The notes: generated by a model not told the origin, from the letters alone. Positions 8,441 to 17,191 are shown, counted from the stretch's first letter. The stretch is DNA of 64,000 nucleotides from Falsiroseomonas bella (GCF_003173615.1 NZ_QGNA01000001.1:310001-374000); one strand, 5' to 3'. Numbers and translations: made by a program.

Positions 8441-10009
8441 ATGAAGCGCCTCGCCACCGCCTGCCTGCTCGCCGCGCTGGCCGTGCCCGCCGCGGCGCAG
8501 CAGCTCACCATCGGCTTCAAGGCGGCGGTGGACGGCTCCGACCCGCATCTCAACTACACGCCGAACCGCAACGTCCAGCTGCATGTCTACGAGCCGCTGG
8601 TGCTGCAGGACGAATTCCTGAAGCCCATCCCCGGCGCCGCATCCTTCTGGCGGCTGGTGGACCCCACCACCTGGGAGTTCACCCTGCGCGAGGGGCTGAC
8701 CTTCCACGACGGCACGCCGGTGACGGCGGATGACGTGGTCTTCTCCATTCGCCGCGCGCGCGCGATCACGGGGCTGCGCACCTTCGTTGTGCAGACCCGC
8801 AGCGTCGCCGCGGTGGAGGCGAAGGATGCGCGCACCGTCGTGATCCGCACCAACGGCCCGGCGCCGCTGCTGCCGAACCAACTCGCCGTCATCGCCATCG
8901 TCTCCGCCCGCGCCACGGAGGGCGCGACGGAGGCCGACTTCAACGGCGGCCGCGCCGCGATCGGCACGGGGCCCTATCGCTGGGTGCGTTTCACGCCGGG
9001 GCAGGAGGTGGTGCTGGAACGTGCCGCGTCCCACTGGCGTCCGCAGGAGCCGTGGCAGCGCGTGAGCTTCCGCTTCATCCCGAACGACAGTTCGCGCGTG
9101 GCCGCGCTGCTGGCCGGCGACGTGGACGTGATCGACAACGTGCCACCCTCCCTCGCCACGCGCCTCAGGGAGAGCGAGCGGACGCAGGTGGTCAGCGGGC
9201 CCGGCATGTTCACACTCTACATGTATCTGGATCACTTCCGCGACCAGGTGGTCTTCGCCACCGGCGCCGACGGCCAGCCGCTGCCCCGCAACCCGATCCG
9301 GGACGCGCGCATCCGCCAGGCGATGAATCTTGCGATCAACCGCGTCGCACTGGCCGAGCGCGGCATGGAAGGCTTCGCGGATCCGATGGGCCAGTTCGCC
9401 GCGCCCGGCTTCATCGGGCATGTCCCGTCCATCGGCGTGGCGCCGCACGATCCCGCCCGCGCCCGCACGCTGCTGGCCGAGGCCGGCTACCCCAACGGCT
9501 TCAACCTGACCATCCAATGCACCAATGACCGCTTCGCCGGTGATGCGCGGGTCTGCCAGGCGATCGGGCAAATGCTTTCGTCCGTCGGCATCCGCACCAC
9601 CGTGGAGGCTCTGCCATCCGCCGTGTTCTTCCGCCGGGCCAATGGCGGCCAGGGGCTGGACCCGGAATTCACCGCCTTCCTCGCCATCTTCGCCTCGTCC
9701 ACCGGCGTGGCGAGCGAGAGCATGGCCACCATCCTGCGCACGCGGAACGCGGCGCGCGGCCATGGCTCGCTGAACCGCGGCCGCTATTCCAACGCGGAAT
9801 TCGACGCGGCGCTCGATCGCGTGGACGCCGCCTTCGACGAGGCGGAGCGCGACCGGTTGAACGCCATCGCCACGCGCATCGCCATCGAGGACAATGCGAT
9901 CCTCCCCATCATCTCGCTGCGCGCCGGCTACGGGGTGCGGCGCGGGCTCACGCTGCAGCCCCGCGGCGACGGCTACACCTTCGCCACCGCGATCAGGCCC
10001 GCGCAGTGA
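8441..10009 (+). CDS. ABC transporter substrate-binding protein, peptide/nickel (SBP family 5)
   Basis: A 522-residue periplasmic binding protein of the DppA/OppA family. It begins with a Sec signal peptide (MKRLATACLLAALAVPAAAQ). Family features include the early YEPLVLQDEFL segment, FTLREGLTFHDGTPVTADDV, GTGPYRW, and the helix around RIRQAMNLAINR. GGAG lies upstream of the ATG. It closes the hydrolase operon, but no permease or ATPase genes follow, so it must use a transporter encoded elsewhere or is an orphan receptor. It probably feeds peptides or acyl-amino acids to the four upstream hydrolases (inference). Confidence 0.92.
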   Translation: MKRLATACLLAALAVPAAAQQLTIGFKAAVDGSDPHLNYTPNRNVQLHVYEPLVLQDEFLKPIPGAASFWRLVDPTTWEFTLREGLTFHDGTPVTADDVVFSIRRARAITGLRTFVVQTRSVAAVEAKDARTVVIRTNGPAPLLPNQLAVIAIVSARATEGATEADFNGGRAAIGTGPYRWVRFTPGQEVVLERAASHWRPQEPWQRVSFRFIPNDSSRVAALLAGDVDVIDNVPPSLATRLRESERTQVVSGPGMFTLYMYLDHFRDQVVFATGADGQPLPRNPIRDARIRQAMNLAINRVALAERGMEGFADPMGQFAAPGFIGHVPSIGVAPHDPARARTLLAEAGYPNGFNLTIQCTNDRFAGDARVCQAIGQMLSSVGIRTTVEALPSAVFFRRANGGQGLDPEFTAFLAIFASSTGVASESMATILRTRNAARGHGSLNRGRYSNAEFDAALDRVDAAFDEAERDRLNAIATRIAIEDNAILPIISLRAGYGVRRGLTLQPRGDGYTFATAIRPAQ

Positions 10010-10020
10010 CGCTTCAAAGC

Positions 10021-10045
10021 CCTCTCCCCCCACAGGTGGGAGAGG
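10021..10045. repeat. Intergenic hairpin repeat, copy 1
   Basis: Perfect 8-bp arms CCTCTCCC and GGGAGAGG with a 9-base loop, just after the binding-protein stop. It is followed by a G-rich tail (ATTGGGTGAGGGGGG). The motif resembles the other two hairpin repeats in this window, at 21292 and 63911. It sits where the plus-strand operon and the minus-strand CoA-transferase converge, and may also end transcription. Confidence 0.6.
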
Positions 10046-10097
10046 ATTGGGTGAGGGGGGATGGCAGGGAGGAGGAAGGCGCTCACCTCGCGCCCGA

Positions 10098-11330
10098 TCA
10101 GCCCTTGATCACCCCCGCCTCGCTGAGCCGCGCGTAGTCGGCGTCGCCCAGCAGCGGCGCCAACACCGCTTCATTGTCCTGCCCCAGCTTCGGCGCCGGG
10201 TTGCGCAGGATGCCCGGCGTGCGGGACAGGCGCGGCACCTCGCCATGCATGGGCAGCACGCCGTCCGGCATCTCCGGGTCCGGCACCTCGATCAGCGCCT
10301 CGCGCTCCGCGACATAGGCGTCGGCGTCCAGGTCGCGCACATCCATGATCGGCCCGATCGTCACGCCGTCCGCGTCAAACTTCCGCAGCGCCTCCTCGAT
10401 GGTGAGTTGCGCCACCGCATCCCGCACCACCGCGTCGAGCTCCTCGATGTGCTGCAGCCGGTCGGGATTGCTGCGGAAGCGCGGGTCCTCGGCCAGTTCC
10501 GGCCGGCCGATGCTCTGCATCAGGCGCACGAAGACGCCCTGCGTGGAGGTGGACAGGCCCAGCCAGCGCCCATCCTTCGTGCGATAGGCGTTGCGCGGCG
10601 CGGTGTTGGTGCTGCGGCTGCCGGTGCGCGGCTTCACCTGCCCCGTCAGGCGCCAATTCGCCATCTGCGGCTCCAGCACCGCGAAGATCGGCTCGAACAG
10701 CGAGAGGTCCACCACCTGGCCCTCGCCCCTGCGGTTTGCGTGGTGCAGCGCGATCATCGCGGCGGACGCGCCATACAGCCCGGCATAGGCATCGGCCATG
10801 AACATCGGCGGCAGGACCGGCTCGCGGTCGCCGAAGCCGTTCAGCGCGGCGAAGCCGGCATAGCCTTCCACCAGCGTGCCGAAGCCGGGCTTGTGGCGAT
10901 ACGGCCCCGTCTGCCCCCAGCCCGAGACGCGCACGATCACCAGCTTCGGATTGAGCGCGAGCAGGTCCTCCGGCGCCAGCCCCATCGCCTCCAGCACGCC
11001 CGGCCGGAAGCTTTCCACCAGCATCGCGGCGTCCTGGGCCAGGCGGCGCACGATCACGATGCCCTCCGGCGCGCGCAGGTCCAGGCACACGCTGCGCTTG
11101 TTGCGGCAGAAGGCCTTCCAGCTCGTCTCGACGCCCTTCACCTTCCAGGCGCGCAGGCTGTCGCCGGCGGGCGGCTCCACCTTGATCACATCGGCGCCGT
11201 GGTCGGCCAGCACCTTGGTCAGCACGTTCCCCGCTACGAGGCGGGAGAGATCCACCACGCGCACGCCATCCAGCGCGCCGCGCGCTGATGGATCGAACTG
11301 CCGGAGCGTCTTGCGCGCGCGTGCTGCCAT
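10098..11330 (-). CDS. CaiB/BaiF (family III) CoA-transferase
   Basis: A 410-residue family III CoA-transferase, which moves CoA between carboxylic acids. The N-terminal signature is GVRVVDLSRLVAGNVLTKVLAD followed by GADVIKVEPPAGD. The catalytic Asp (forming the aspartyl-CoA thioester) is predicted as Asp180 in MFMADAYAG. The length matches the family. The gene is divergent from the PuuE-like gene, with about 75 bp between them, and converges on the hydrolase operon. Substrates are not predictable from sequence; such proteins often activate acids taken up by Bug/TTT systems. Confidence 0.94.
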   Translation of the reverse strand: MAARARKTLRQFDPSARGALDGVRVVDLSRLVAGNVLTKVLADHGADVIKVEPPAGDSLRAWKVKGVETSWKAFCRNKRSVCLDLRAPEGIVIVRRLAQDAAMLVESFRPGVLEAMGLAPEDLLALNPKLVIVRVSGWGQTGPYRHKPGFGTLVEGYAGFAALNGFGDREPVLPPMFMADAYAGLYGASAAMIALHHANRRGEGQVVDLSLFEPIFAVLEPQMANWRLTGQVKPRTGSRSTNTAPRNAYRTKDGRWLGLSTSTQGVFVRLMQSIGRPELAEDPRFRSNPDRLQHIEELDAVVRDAVAQLTIEEALRKFDADGVTIGPIMDVRDLDADAYVAEREALIEVPDPEMPDGVLPMHGEVPRLSRTPGILRNPAPKLGQDNEAVLAPLLGDADYARLSEAGVIKG

Positions 11331-11405
11331 GTCTTGCCCGATGCCCTGAACAGGACCGAAGCTATGGGCCGCGAGAGAGCGTGGTCAATCGGCGGGAGCG
11401 GCGGA

Positions 11406-12332
11406 ATGCCCTGGGAAACCAAGCGCGACTTCATCGGCTATGGCGGGAAATGGCCCGATCCGCAGTGGCCGGGCGGCGCGAAGGTCGCGGTCAACTTCGT
11501 GCTGAATGTCGAGGAAGGCTCGGAATACTCCGTGCAGGACGGGGACGGCTTCACCGAGACGCATCTCAGCGAGAGCCATGGCCGCGCCTCCTTGCCCGGC
11601 GGCCGCGACATGGGGGCGGAGACGCTGTTCGAATTCGGCAGCCGCGTCGGCGCCTGGCGCGTGCTGCGCATCTTCGCGGAGCGCGGCATCCCCATGACCA
11701 TGTTCGCCTGCGCCCGCGCGCTGGAACGCAATCCGCCGCTCGCCGCCGCGATCCGCGAGTCGGGTCACGACCTCTGCGGCCATGGCTGGCGGTGGGAGAA
11801 GCATTTCGAGTTGGATGAGGCGACGGAGCGCGACCACATCGCGCGCGCCGTGGAGTCCTTCCGCCGCACCCTCGGCATGCCCCCGGCCGGCTGGTACTGC
11901 CGCTACGCGCCGAGCGTGAACACGCGCCGGCTGCTGATGGAGTACGACTGCATCCTCTACGACAGCGACCACTACGGGGATGAGCTGCCCTTCTGGATGA
12001 CCGTGGAAGGCAGGCCGCGGCTGATCGTCCCCTACTCGCTGACGACCAACGACACGCGCTTCTATTCCGGCCATGGCACGGCGGATCAGTGGTTCGGCTT
12101 CTGCCGGGATGCCTTCGACTTGCTCTGGCAGGAGGGCGCGGCAGGTCAGCCGCGGATGATGTCCATCGGCCTGCACAGCCGCATCATCGGCCACCCGGCG
12201 CGCGCGATGGGGCTGGCGCGGCTGCTGGACCACATGCAGGCGAAGGGCGGGGTGTGGTTCGCCCGCCGGATCGAGATCGCGCGCCACTGGATGGCCACGC
12301 ATCCCTATCCGGGGAAGGGCCTGAACGAATAG
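11406..12332 (+). CDS. PuuE-like polysaccharide-deacetylase-fold hydrolase (putative allantoinase)
   Basis: A 308-residue NodB-fold protein that matches the PuuE group from its first residues: MPWETKRDFIGYGGKWPDP, then VAVNFVLNVEEGSEYS. PuuE proteins lack the usual metal-binding Asp pair, and here NVEEG stands at that place, as expected. The HDLCGHGWRWEKH segment matches the family's active-site region. The ATG at 11406 was chosen because PuuE proteins begin there and GGAGCGGCGGA precedes it; in-frame ATGs at 11334 and 11364 would add unconserved residues. PuuE cleaves allantoin, but no other ureide-degradation gene is nearby, so the substrate is uncertain. Confidence 0.87.
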   Translation: MPWETKRDFIGYGGKWPDPQWPGGAKVAVNFVLNVEEGSEYSVQDGDGFTETHLSESHGRASLPGGRDMGAETLFEFGSRVGAWRVLRIFAERGIPMTMFACARALERNPPLAAAIRESGHDLCGHGWRWEKHFELDEATERDHIARAVESFRRTLGMPPAGWYCRYAPSVNTRRLLMEYDCILYDSDHYGDELPFWMTVEGRPRLIVPYSLTTNDTRFYSGHGTADQWFGFCRDAFDLLWQEGAAGQPRMMSIGLHSRIIGHPARAMGLARLLDHMQAKGGVWFARRIEIARHWMATHPYPGKGLNE

Positions 12333-12360
12333 GCGCCGGGGGCGGGCGGGCGCGCGGCGC

Positions 12361-12756
12361 TCAGGCGCCGGCGCGCATCACCTTCGGGATTTCCTCGCGG
12401 AAGCGGAAACGCAGCGCGGACCAGGTATCGTCCAGTGCGATCTGTGTCACCGGCAGCAGACCCTCGCTGGTCACCGGGTCCCAGCCATGGTCGCGGTCGA
12501 GGTCGGACCGCACCGGCCCGGTCTTCTTCGGGTAGGCGAACCAGAGCCGCGCCCCGATCCCGTAGAGGTTCAGCGCGCGCGGAGCCACCGACCGCAGGGT
12601 CGCACGGTCGGCCGCGAAGGCCAGGATCAGGTCCGCCGCCGCGGTCGCGCCGCTCGGAAGACCAAATGTAAGGCCAGGCGGATTGCCGATCACCGCACAG
12701 GCCATTCCCGGGCGATAGCCGAGTTTCCGAGCCACCTCCCCGATCACGACACCCAT
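12361..12756 (-). CDS. DUF3052-like hypothetical protein
   Basis: A 131-residue soluble protein of unknown function. It matches the general pattern of DUF3052 proteins: an N-terminal KLGYRPGM motif, a central segment ending in a strand with WFAYPKKTG, then DLDRDHGWDPV and a terminal ALDDTWSALRFRF. The YPK and DDTWSALRFR motifs are the basis of the call. It converges on the PuuE-like gene, with 28 bp between stops. No enzymatic residues or membrane segments are evident. Confidence 0.75.
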   Translation of the reverse strand: MGVVIGEVARKLGYRPGMACAVIGNPPGLTFGLPSGATAAADLILAFAADRATLRSVAPRALNLYGIGARLWFAYPKKTGPVRSDLDRDHGWDPVTSEGLLPVTQIALDDTWSALRFRFREEIPKVMRAGA

Positions 12757-12839
12757 CGTTCAGTCAGTTCCGTCAAAGGTTTGCCTTGGAAAGGCGCCCG
12801 TGTAGCGCAGTCGGACCCGTCTTGCAGCCATTTTATTGG

Positions 12840-12860
12840 GCAGGGCCGCCCTGCGTTTTT
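12840..12860 (+). terminator. Rho-independent terminator without an obvious upstream plus-strand gene
   Basis: GCAGGG, loop CCG, CCCTGC, then GTTTTT: a compact intrinsic terminator reading on the plus strand. The nearest plus-strand gene upstream ends about 500 bp away, past a minus-strand gene, while the glycosyltransferase starts 70 bp downstream. It therefore either ends a short RNA that starts within 12757-12839 or acts as an attenuator in the glycosyltransferase leader. Confidence 0.6.
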
Positions 12861-12930
12861 CGCCCCTACCCTTAGCCGTTACGTATGAATCGCGCCTTGC
12901 CGGGCCGGGCGACCCGTGCGAAGCGGCGCC

Positions 12931-13791
12931 ATGTCGACCGCGCCGCGCGTCACCATCGTGACGGTCACCTGGCGCAGCGCCGGGACAATCGGCGGATTCC
13001 TCGCCGCCTGCCCCGCCGGCATGCCGGTCATCGTGGTGGACAATGCCTCACCCGACGAGACGCGGGCGATAGCGCGGGCGCAGCGGCCCGACGCCCAGAT
13101 TATTGAAAACATTAACAATCTTGGCTTCGGCGCCGCCTGCAATATCGGGCTCGAGGCCGCGCGGACGGAGTTCGTCCTGCTCGCCAATCCCGACTCCCGC
13201 CTCTCGGAGGCCGCCATCGCCGCCCTGGTCGCGGCGGCCGAGGCGCATCCCGGGCACCGGCTTGTCGCCCCCCTGCTGCTGGATGCCGAGGGTCGCCCGG
13301 TCCGCTCCTGGAACGCCGCCCAGCCCCGCCGGCGCCTGCTGCCCCGCGACCGCGGCGCGGAGCCCTGGCCCGAGGGTCCGGTCTGCGTGGACTTCGCCTC
13401 CGGCGCCTGCCTGCTGCTGCGCGGCGCCGACCGGCTCCGCTTCGACGAGCATTTCTTCCTGTTCTACGAGGATGACGATCTCTGCGCCCGGGCCGGCGGT
13501 GCCCTGCTTGAGCCCACGGCCCGCGTCGCCCATGCCGGCGGCCGATCCTCCCCGCCGACCCTTGCCACCACCTGGCGGAAAGCGCGGTGCATGGCCTGGT
13601 CCAGGCTGCGCTTCACGGCCCTTCATGGCGGGGGGGCGGCCGCCGCCCGGCGGGAGGCCCGCGCCCGCCTGCTGCACCATGCCGGAAAGGCGGCCGGGCA
13701 CGCCCTGACGCTGCGGATCGGCAAGACCGTCGCCGACTTGGCCGGCATCGCCGGCACCCTCGCCTGGCTGCGGGGCCGGCCGGGACACTGA
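12931..13791 (+). CDS. Family 2 glycosyltransferase (rhamnosyltransferase-like)
   Basis: A 286-residue GT-A fold glycosyltransferase. It shows the family 2 opening (VTIVTVTWRSAGT), the nucleotide-binding VVDNASPDET, NNLGFGAACNIGL, LLANPDSRLS and the acceptor-side FYEDDDLCARAG. It resembles WbbL-type rhamnosyltransferases involved in cell-surface polysaccharide. The start at 12931 was chosen; a GTG at 12916 would add five residues. It carries an unusually AT-rich stretch near 13098-13123. No other polysaccharide genes lie beside it, so it appears to be a stand-alone locus. Confidence 0.9.
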   Translation: MSTAPRVTIVTVTWRSAGTIGGFLAACPAGMPVIVVDNASPDETRAIARAQRPDAQIIENINNLGFGAACNIGLEAARTEFVLLANPDSRLSEAAIAALVAAAEAHPGHRLVAPLLLDAEGRPVRSWNAAQPRRRLLPRDRGAEPWPEGPVCVDFASGACLLLRGADRLRFDEHFFLFYEDDDLCARAGGALLEPTARVAHAGGRSSPPTLATTWRKARCMAWSRLRFTALHGGGAAAARREARARLLHHAGKAAGHALTLRIGKTVADLAGIAGTLAWLRGRPGH

Positions 13792-13852
13792 CCCGTCGCC
13801 TGTCACGCGCCCGCGCTGGACAGCCGCCGATCCGCTTCGCAAAGGTGCGGTC

Positions 13853-15151
13853 ATGGATGCCTCCCCCGCCTTCCCGCCCGGCGCACGCCACGCGCTGCGC
13901 CACCGCATCACCGCCGCCGAGCTCGCCCCCGTCGCCGCACTGATCGGCTCGGCCGATCCCGCGCTGGCCAGCCGTGCCGCCGCCACGCTCATGACCCGCC
14001 TGCTGGTCACCCGCTTCCCAGGCCCGGGCACGCGGCTGCTGCGTGAGGACTTCCGCTATGCGGGCCCGCTGACGGAGGGCGACCTGCTCGACCTCTCGGC
14101 GGAGGTCGCCGGCGCCGGCCCGCCGGGCGCGCTGCTGCTACGTTGCGCCGTCCGGCGGGAGGACGGCTCGGCCGTGCTGGAGGGCATGGCGGAGGTCGCG
14201 CCCCCCGCCGCGCCGGCGCTCAGCCCCGACACGCCCTTCGGCACCCAGCCGCGGCGGATGCTGGAGATCCTGCTGGCGCGCTGCCGTCCGCTGCCGCCGG
14301 TGCCGACCGCCGTCGCCCATCCCTGCGACGCCGCCAGCCTGGAAGGCACGCTGCTCGCTGCCCGCCACGGCCTGATCGCGCCGATCCTGGTCGGGCCGGA
14401 AGCCCGCATCCGGGCCGCCGCCGAAGCCGCCGGCCTGGACCTCACAGGCTGCGAGCTGGTGCCCACCCCGCACAGCCATGCCAGCGCCGAAGCGGCCGTC
14501 GCCCTGGTCGCGCAGGGCCGCGCGGCCGCGCTGATGAAAGGCAGCCTGCATACGGACGAGCTGCTCGGCGCCGCCATCGCCCGGGAAGCCGGGCTGCGCA
14601 CGGAACGTCGCGTCAGCCATGCCTTCGTGATGGATGCGCCGCTCTATCCGCGGCTGCTGATCATCACCGATGCCGCGGTGAACATCGCACCGGATCTGGA
14701 AGCCAAGGCGGACATCGTGCGCAACGCCATCCGCCTCGCCGCCGCCATCGGCATCGAGCTGCCGCGCGTCGCGCTTCTCTCGGCGGTGGAGACGGTGACG
14801 CCCAAGATGGTCTCCACGCTGGACGCCGCGGCGCTGTGCAAGATGGCCGATCGCGGCCAGATCACCGGCGGCCTGCTCGACGGCCCGCTCGCCTTCGACA
14901 ACGCGGTCAGCGAGGCCGCGGCCCAGGCGAAGGGCATCGTCAGCGGCGTCGCGGGCCGTGCCGACATCCTGGTGGTGCCGGATATCGAGAGCGGCAACAT
15001 GCTCGCCAAGCAGCTCGCGCATCTCGGCGGCGCGGAGGGCGCGGGCATCGTGCTCGGGCTGCGCGTGCCGATGGCGCTGACCAGCCGCAGCGACGACGCG
15101 ACCTCCCGCCTCGCCTCGGCGGCGCTGCTCCGGCTGATGGCGGAGGGCTGA
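13853..15151 (+). CDS. Bifunctional enoyl-CoA hydratase/phosphate acyltransferase
   Basis: A 432-residue fusion. Residues about 1-120 look like a shortened MaoC hot-dog domain (RYAGPLTEGDLLDLSAEV, VRREDGSAVLEGMAEV). Residues about 135-430 form a complete phosphate acetyl/butyryltransferase domain, with IAPILVGPEARI, AALMKGSLHTDELL, RVSHAFVMDAPLYPRLLIIT, GGLLDGPLAFDNA and the C-terminal PDIESGNMLAKQL. Such fusions interconvert acyl-CoA and acyl-phosphate and are usually about 465 residues, so the hydratase half here is reduced. No acetate kinase gene follows, although a kinase is commonly paired with it. The next gene is a Bug receptor on the same strand. Confidence 0.9.
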   Translation: MDASPAFPPGARHALRHRITAAELAPVAALIGSADPALASRAAATLMTRLLVTRFPGPGTRLLREDFRYAGPLTEGDLLDLSAEVAGAGPPGALLLRCAVRREDGSAVLEGMAEVAPPAAPALSPDTPFGTQPRRMLEILLARCRPLPPVPTAVAHPCDAASLEGTLLAARHGLIAPILVGPEARIRAAAEAAGLDLTGCELVPTPHSHASAEAAVALVAQGRAAALMKGSLHTDELLGAAIAREAGLRTERRVSHAFVMDAPLYPRLLIITDAAVNIAPDLEAKADIVRNAIRLAAAIGIELPRVALLSAVETVTPKMVSTLDAAALCKMADRGQITGGLLDGPLAFDNAVSEAAAQAKGIVSGVAGRADILVVPDIESGNMLAKQLAHLGGAEGAGIVLGLRVPMALTSRSDDATSRLASAALLRLMAEG

Positions 15152-15220
15152 GCCGGCTGCCGTTGCCGCGCCCCGAGACGCGGCGCTAGCCTTCGGCCTG
15201 AGCCGGAGGAGAAGAAGACG

Positions 15221-16189
15221 ATGCGCCTGTCCCGCCGCCATGCCCTCGCCGGCCTCGCCGCCACGCTCGCCCTGTCACGCCCGGCGCTGGCGCAGCCTGC
15301 CTGGCGCCCCACCCAGCCGGTGCGGATCATCGTGCCCTTTCCCGGCGGCGGCACCAACGACCTGATGGCCCGGCCGCTCGCCGAGGCCTTCCGGGCCGCC
15401 TTCGACCAGCCGGTGGTGGTGGAGAACCGCAGCGGGGCAGGTGGGACCATCGGCTCCACTGCGGTGAACCGCGCCGCGCCGGATGGCCACACCCTGCTCG
15501 TCACCTCCGCCATCCTCGTCACCGCCGCGATCCTTCAGCCGGTCGGCTGGAATGCGGTGGAGGGCTTCAGCGCCATCGCGCAGATCGCGCGCTCGCCGAA
15601 TGCCGTCGCGGTGCATGCCGGCCTGCCGATCCGCAGCGTGCAGGACCTGATCGCCTATGCCCGCGCGCGGCCCGGCCAGGTGAATTACGGCTCGGTCGGC
15701 GTCGGCTCGCTCGGCCACTTCATGACGGAGGCGCTTTCGCTGCGCACCGGCATCCAGATGACGCATGTGCCCTATCGCGGCGGCAGCCAGGCGGTGACCG
15801 ACCTCGCCTCCGGCCAGCTGCAGCTGCTGGTCTCGACGCCGCCGCCGATCATCCCGCTGGCGCGCGAAGGGCGGGTGCGCATCATCGCCTACACCGCGCC
15901 CGGCGAACCCGCCGAGGGGCTGGCGGCGCCGACGCTGAAGGAGTCGGGCATCGACATGGAGGCGGGGCTGTGGTTCGGCCTGTTCGGCCCGCCCGGCCTG
16001 CCAGCCCCGATCCTCGGCACGCTGAACGAGTTGTCGAACGCCGCGCTGCGCTCACCGGAATTCGCGCGGCTGCTGCGGGCGGAAGGCGCCATTCCCACGC
16101 CCATCACCCCGGCCGAGTTCGCGGCGGCGGTCCGCGCCGAGGATGCGCGCTGGCGCGAGGTGGCGCGCGCCGCCGATATCAAGCTGTAG
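15221..16189 (+). CDS. Bug-family tripartite tricarboxylate transporter substrate-binding protein
   Basis: A 322-residue Bug receptor with a Tat-like leader (MRLSRRHALAGLAATLALS) and the conserved VRIIVPFPGGGTNDLMARPL, VVVENRSGAGGTIG, APDGHTLLV and MTHVPYRGGSQA. GGAGGAGAAGAAGACG gives a strong ribosome site. It lies 69 bp after the acyltransferase fusion and could share its promoter. It is one of three Bug receptors in the window, none with TctA/TctB genes, so ligand capture is probably coupled to a shared transporter or to signalling. Confidence 0.93.
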   Translation: MRLSRRHALAGLAATLALSRPALAQPAWRPTQPVRIIVPFPGGGTNDLMARPLAEAFRAAFDQPVVVENRSGAGGTIGSTAVNRAAPDGHTLLVTSAILVTAAILQPVGWNAVEGFSAIAQIARSPNAVAVHAGLPIRSVQDLIAYARARPGQVNYGSVGVGSLGHFMTEALSLRTGIQMTHVPYRGGSQAVTDLASGQLQLLVSTPPPIIPLAREGRVRIIAYTAPGEPAEGLAAPTLKESGIDMEAGLWFGLFGPPGLPAPILGTLNELSNAALRSPEFARLLRAEGAIPTPITPAEFAAAVRAEDARWREVARAADIKL

Positions 16190-16198
16190 CGGCGCGGC

Positions 16199-17191
16199 TC
16201 AGCCGAACATCGTCGCGAGGTCGGCCTGGGGCGCCCAGCGTGGGGCGTTGTCCTTGTCCACCAGCACGGCGCGGACGCCCTCGGCGAAATCGGGATGCCG
16301 GGTGACGGTGCGGGTCAGCGCAAGTTCCATGCGCAGACAGGTGGCGAGGTCCATCGTCGCGCCGCGCCGCAGCAGCTCCAGCGTCACCGCCATGCTGGTC
16401 GGTGACACGCGGTCCAGGATGGCAAGCTGCGCCGCCGCCCACTCCGTCCCCTCCGCCGCCAGCGCGGCGCGGATGGCGGGCAACGTCGCATGGCCGAAGC
16501 AGCGGTCGATCGCCGGCCGCTGCGCCGCGATCGCGCCGGGCGGCACCGGCTGCGCGAAGCGCGCGACGGCGGCCGCGTCGCCCTCCAGCAGCGCCGCGCG
16601 GAGCGCGGGCAGGGTCTCGCGCGGCACGAAATGCGTGGCGAGCCCCGCTTCCACCGCCTCGGCCCCCTTCAGCCGCGCTCCGGTCAGCGCGAGCCAGTTG
16701 CCCAGCGCGCCCGGCAGCCGCGGCAGCACGAAGGAGGTGCCGACATCGGGGAACAGGGCGATCGCCGTCTCCGGCATGGCCAGCAGCGCGTGCTCGGTGA
16801 CGATGCGGTGGCTGCCATGGACGGAGACGCCGATGCCGCCGCCCATGCAGACGCCGTCGACCAGGCTGATCCAGGGTTTCGGGAATTCCGCGATGCCGAG
16901 GTTCATCGCGTATTCCGCGGCGAAGAAGGCCTCGACGCCGGCCGCATCGTCGGCCAGCACCAATTCCCGCATGCGGCGCACGTCGCCGCCGGCGCAGAAG
17001 GCGCGGCCGCCGGCGCCTTCCAGGATCACGAGGCGAACCGCCTTTGCGTCCCCGAAGTCCCGCAGCGCCGCCGCGATGCCCTCGATCATGCCGAGGTCGA
17101 GGGCGTTCAGCGCGCGCGGGCGGTTCATCAGGATGGTGCCGGCCGCGCCTTCGCGGCGGGCGACGATGCTCGGCTCGGCCGTCTCGGCCAT
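16199..17191 (-). CDS. 3-hydroxyisobutyryl-CoA hydrolase / enoyl-CoA hydratase family
   Basis: A 330-residue crotonase-fold enzyme. The oxyanion-hole motifs are GRAFCAGGDVRRM and VDGVCMGGGIGVSVHGS, followed by AMPETAIALFPDVGTSFVLPRL. That last segment, with its Glu and Asp, is the signature of 3-hydroxyisobutyryl-CoA hydrolases, which release 3-hydroxyisobutyrate in valine breakdown. The C-terminal half (RHPDFAEGVRAVLVDKDNAPRW) matches the extended family. It converges with the Bug gene with only nine bases between stops. A plain enoyl-CoA hydratase is a less likely alternative given the length. Confidence 0.9.
   Translation of the reverse strand: MAETAEPSIVARREGAAGTILMNRPRALNALDLGMIEGIAAALRDFGDAKAVRLVILEGAGGRAFCAGGDVRRMRELVLADDAAGVEAFFAAEYAMNLGIAEFPKPWISLVDGVCMGGGIGVSVHGSHRIVTEHALLAMPETAIALFPDVGTSFVLPRLPGALGNWLALTGARLKGAEAVEAGLATHFVPRETLPALRAALLEGDAAAVARFAQPVPPGAIAAQRPAIDRCFGHATLPAIRAALAAEGTEWAAAQLAILDRVSPTSMAVTLELLRRGATMDLATCLRMELALTRTVTRHPDFAEGVRAVLVDKDNAPRWAPQADLATMFG

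Noticed and set aside
12815-12880. tRNA-like segment (GCGCCCGTGTAGCGCAGTCGGA)
   Set aside because: It resembles a D-arm, but no T-arm consensus or acceptor stem follows; the downstream hairpin is an intrinsic terminator.
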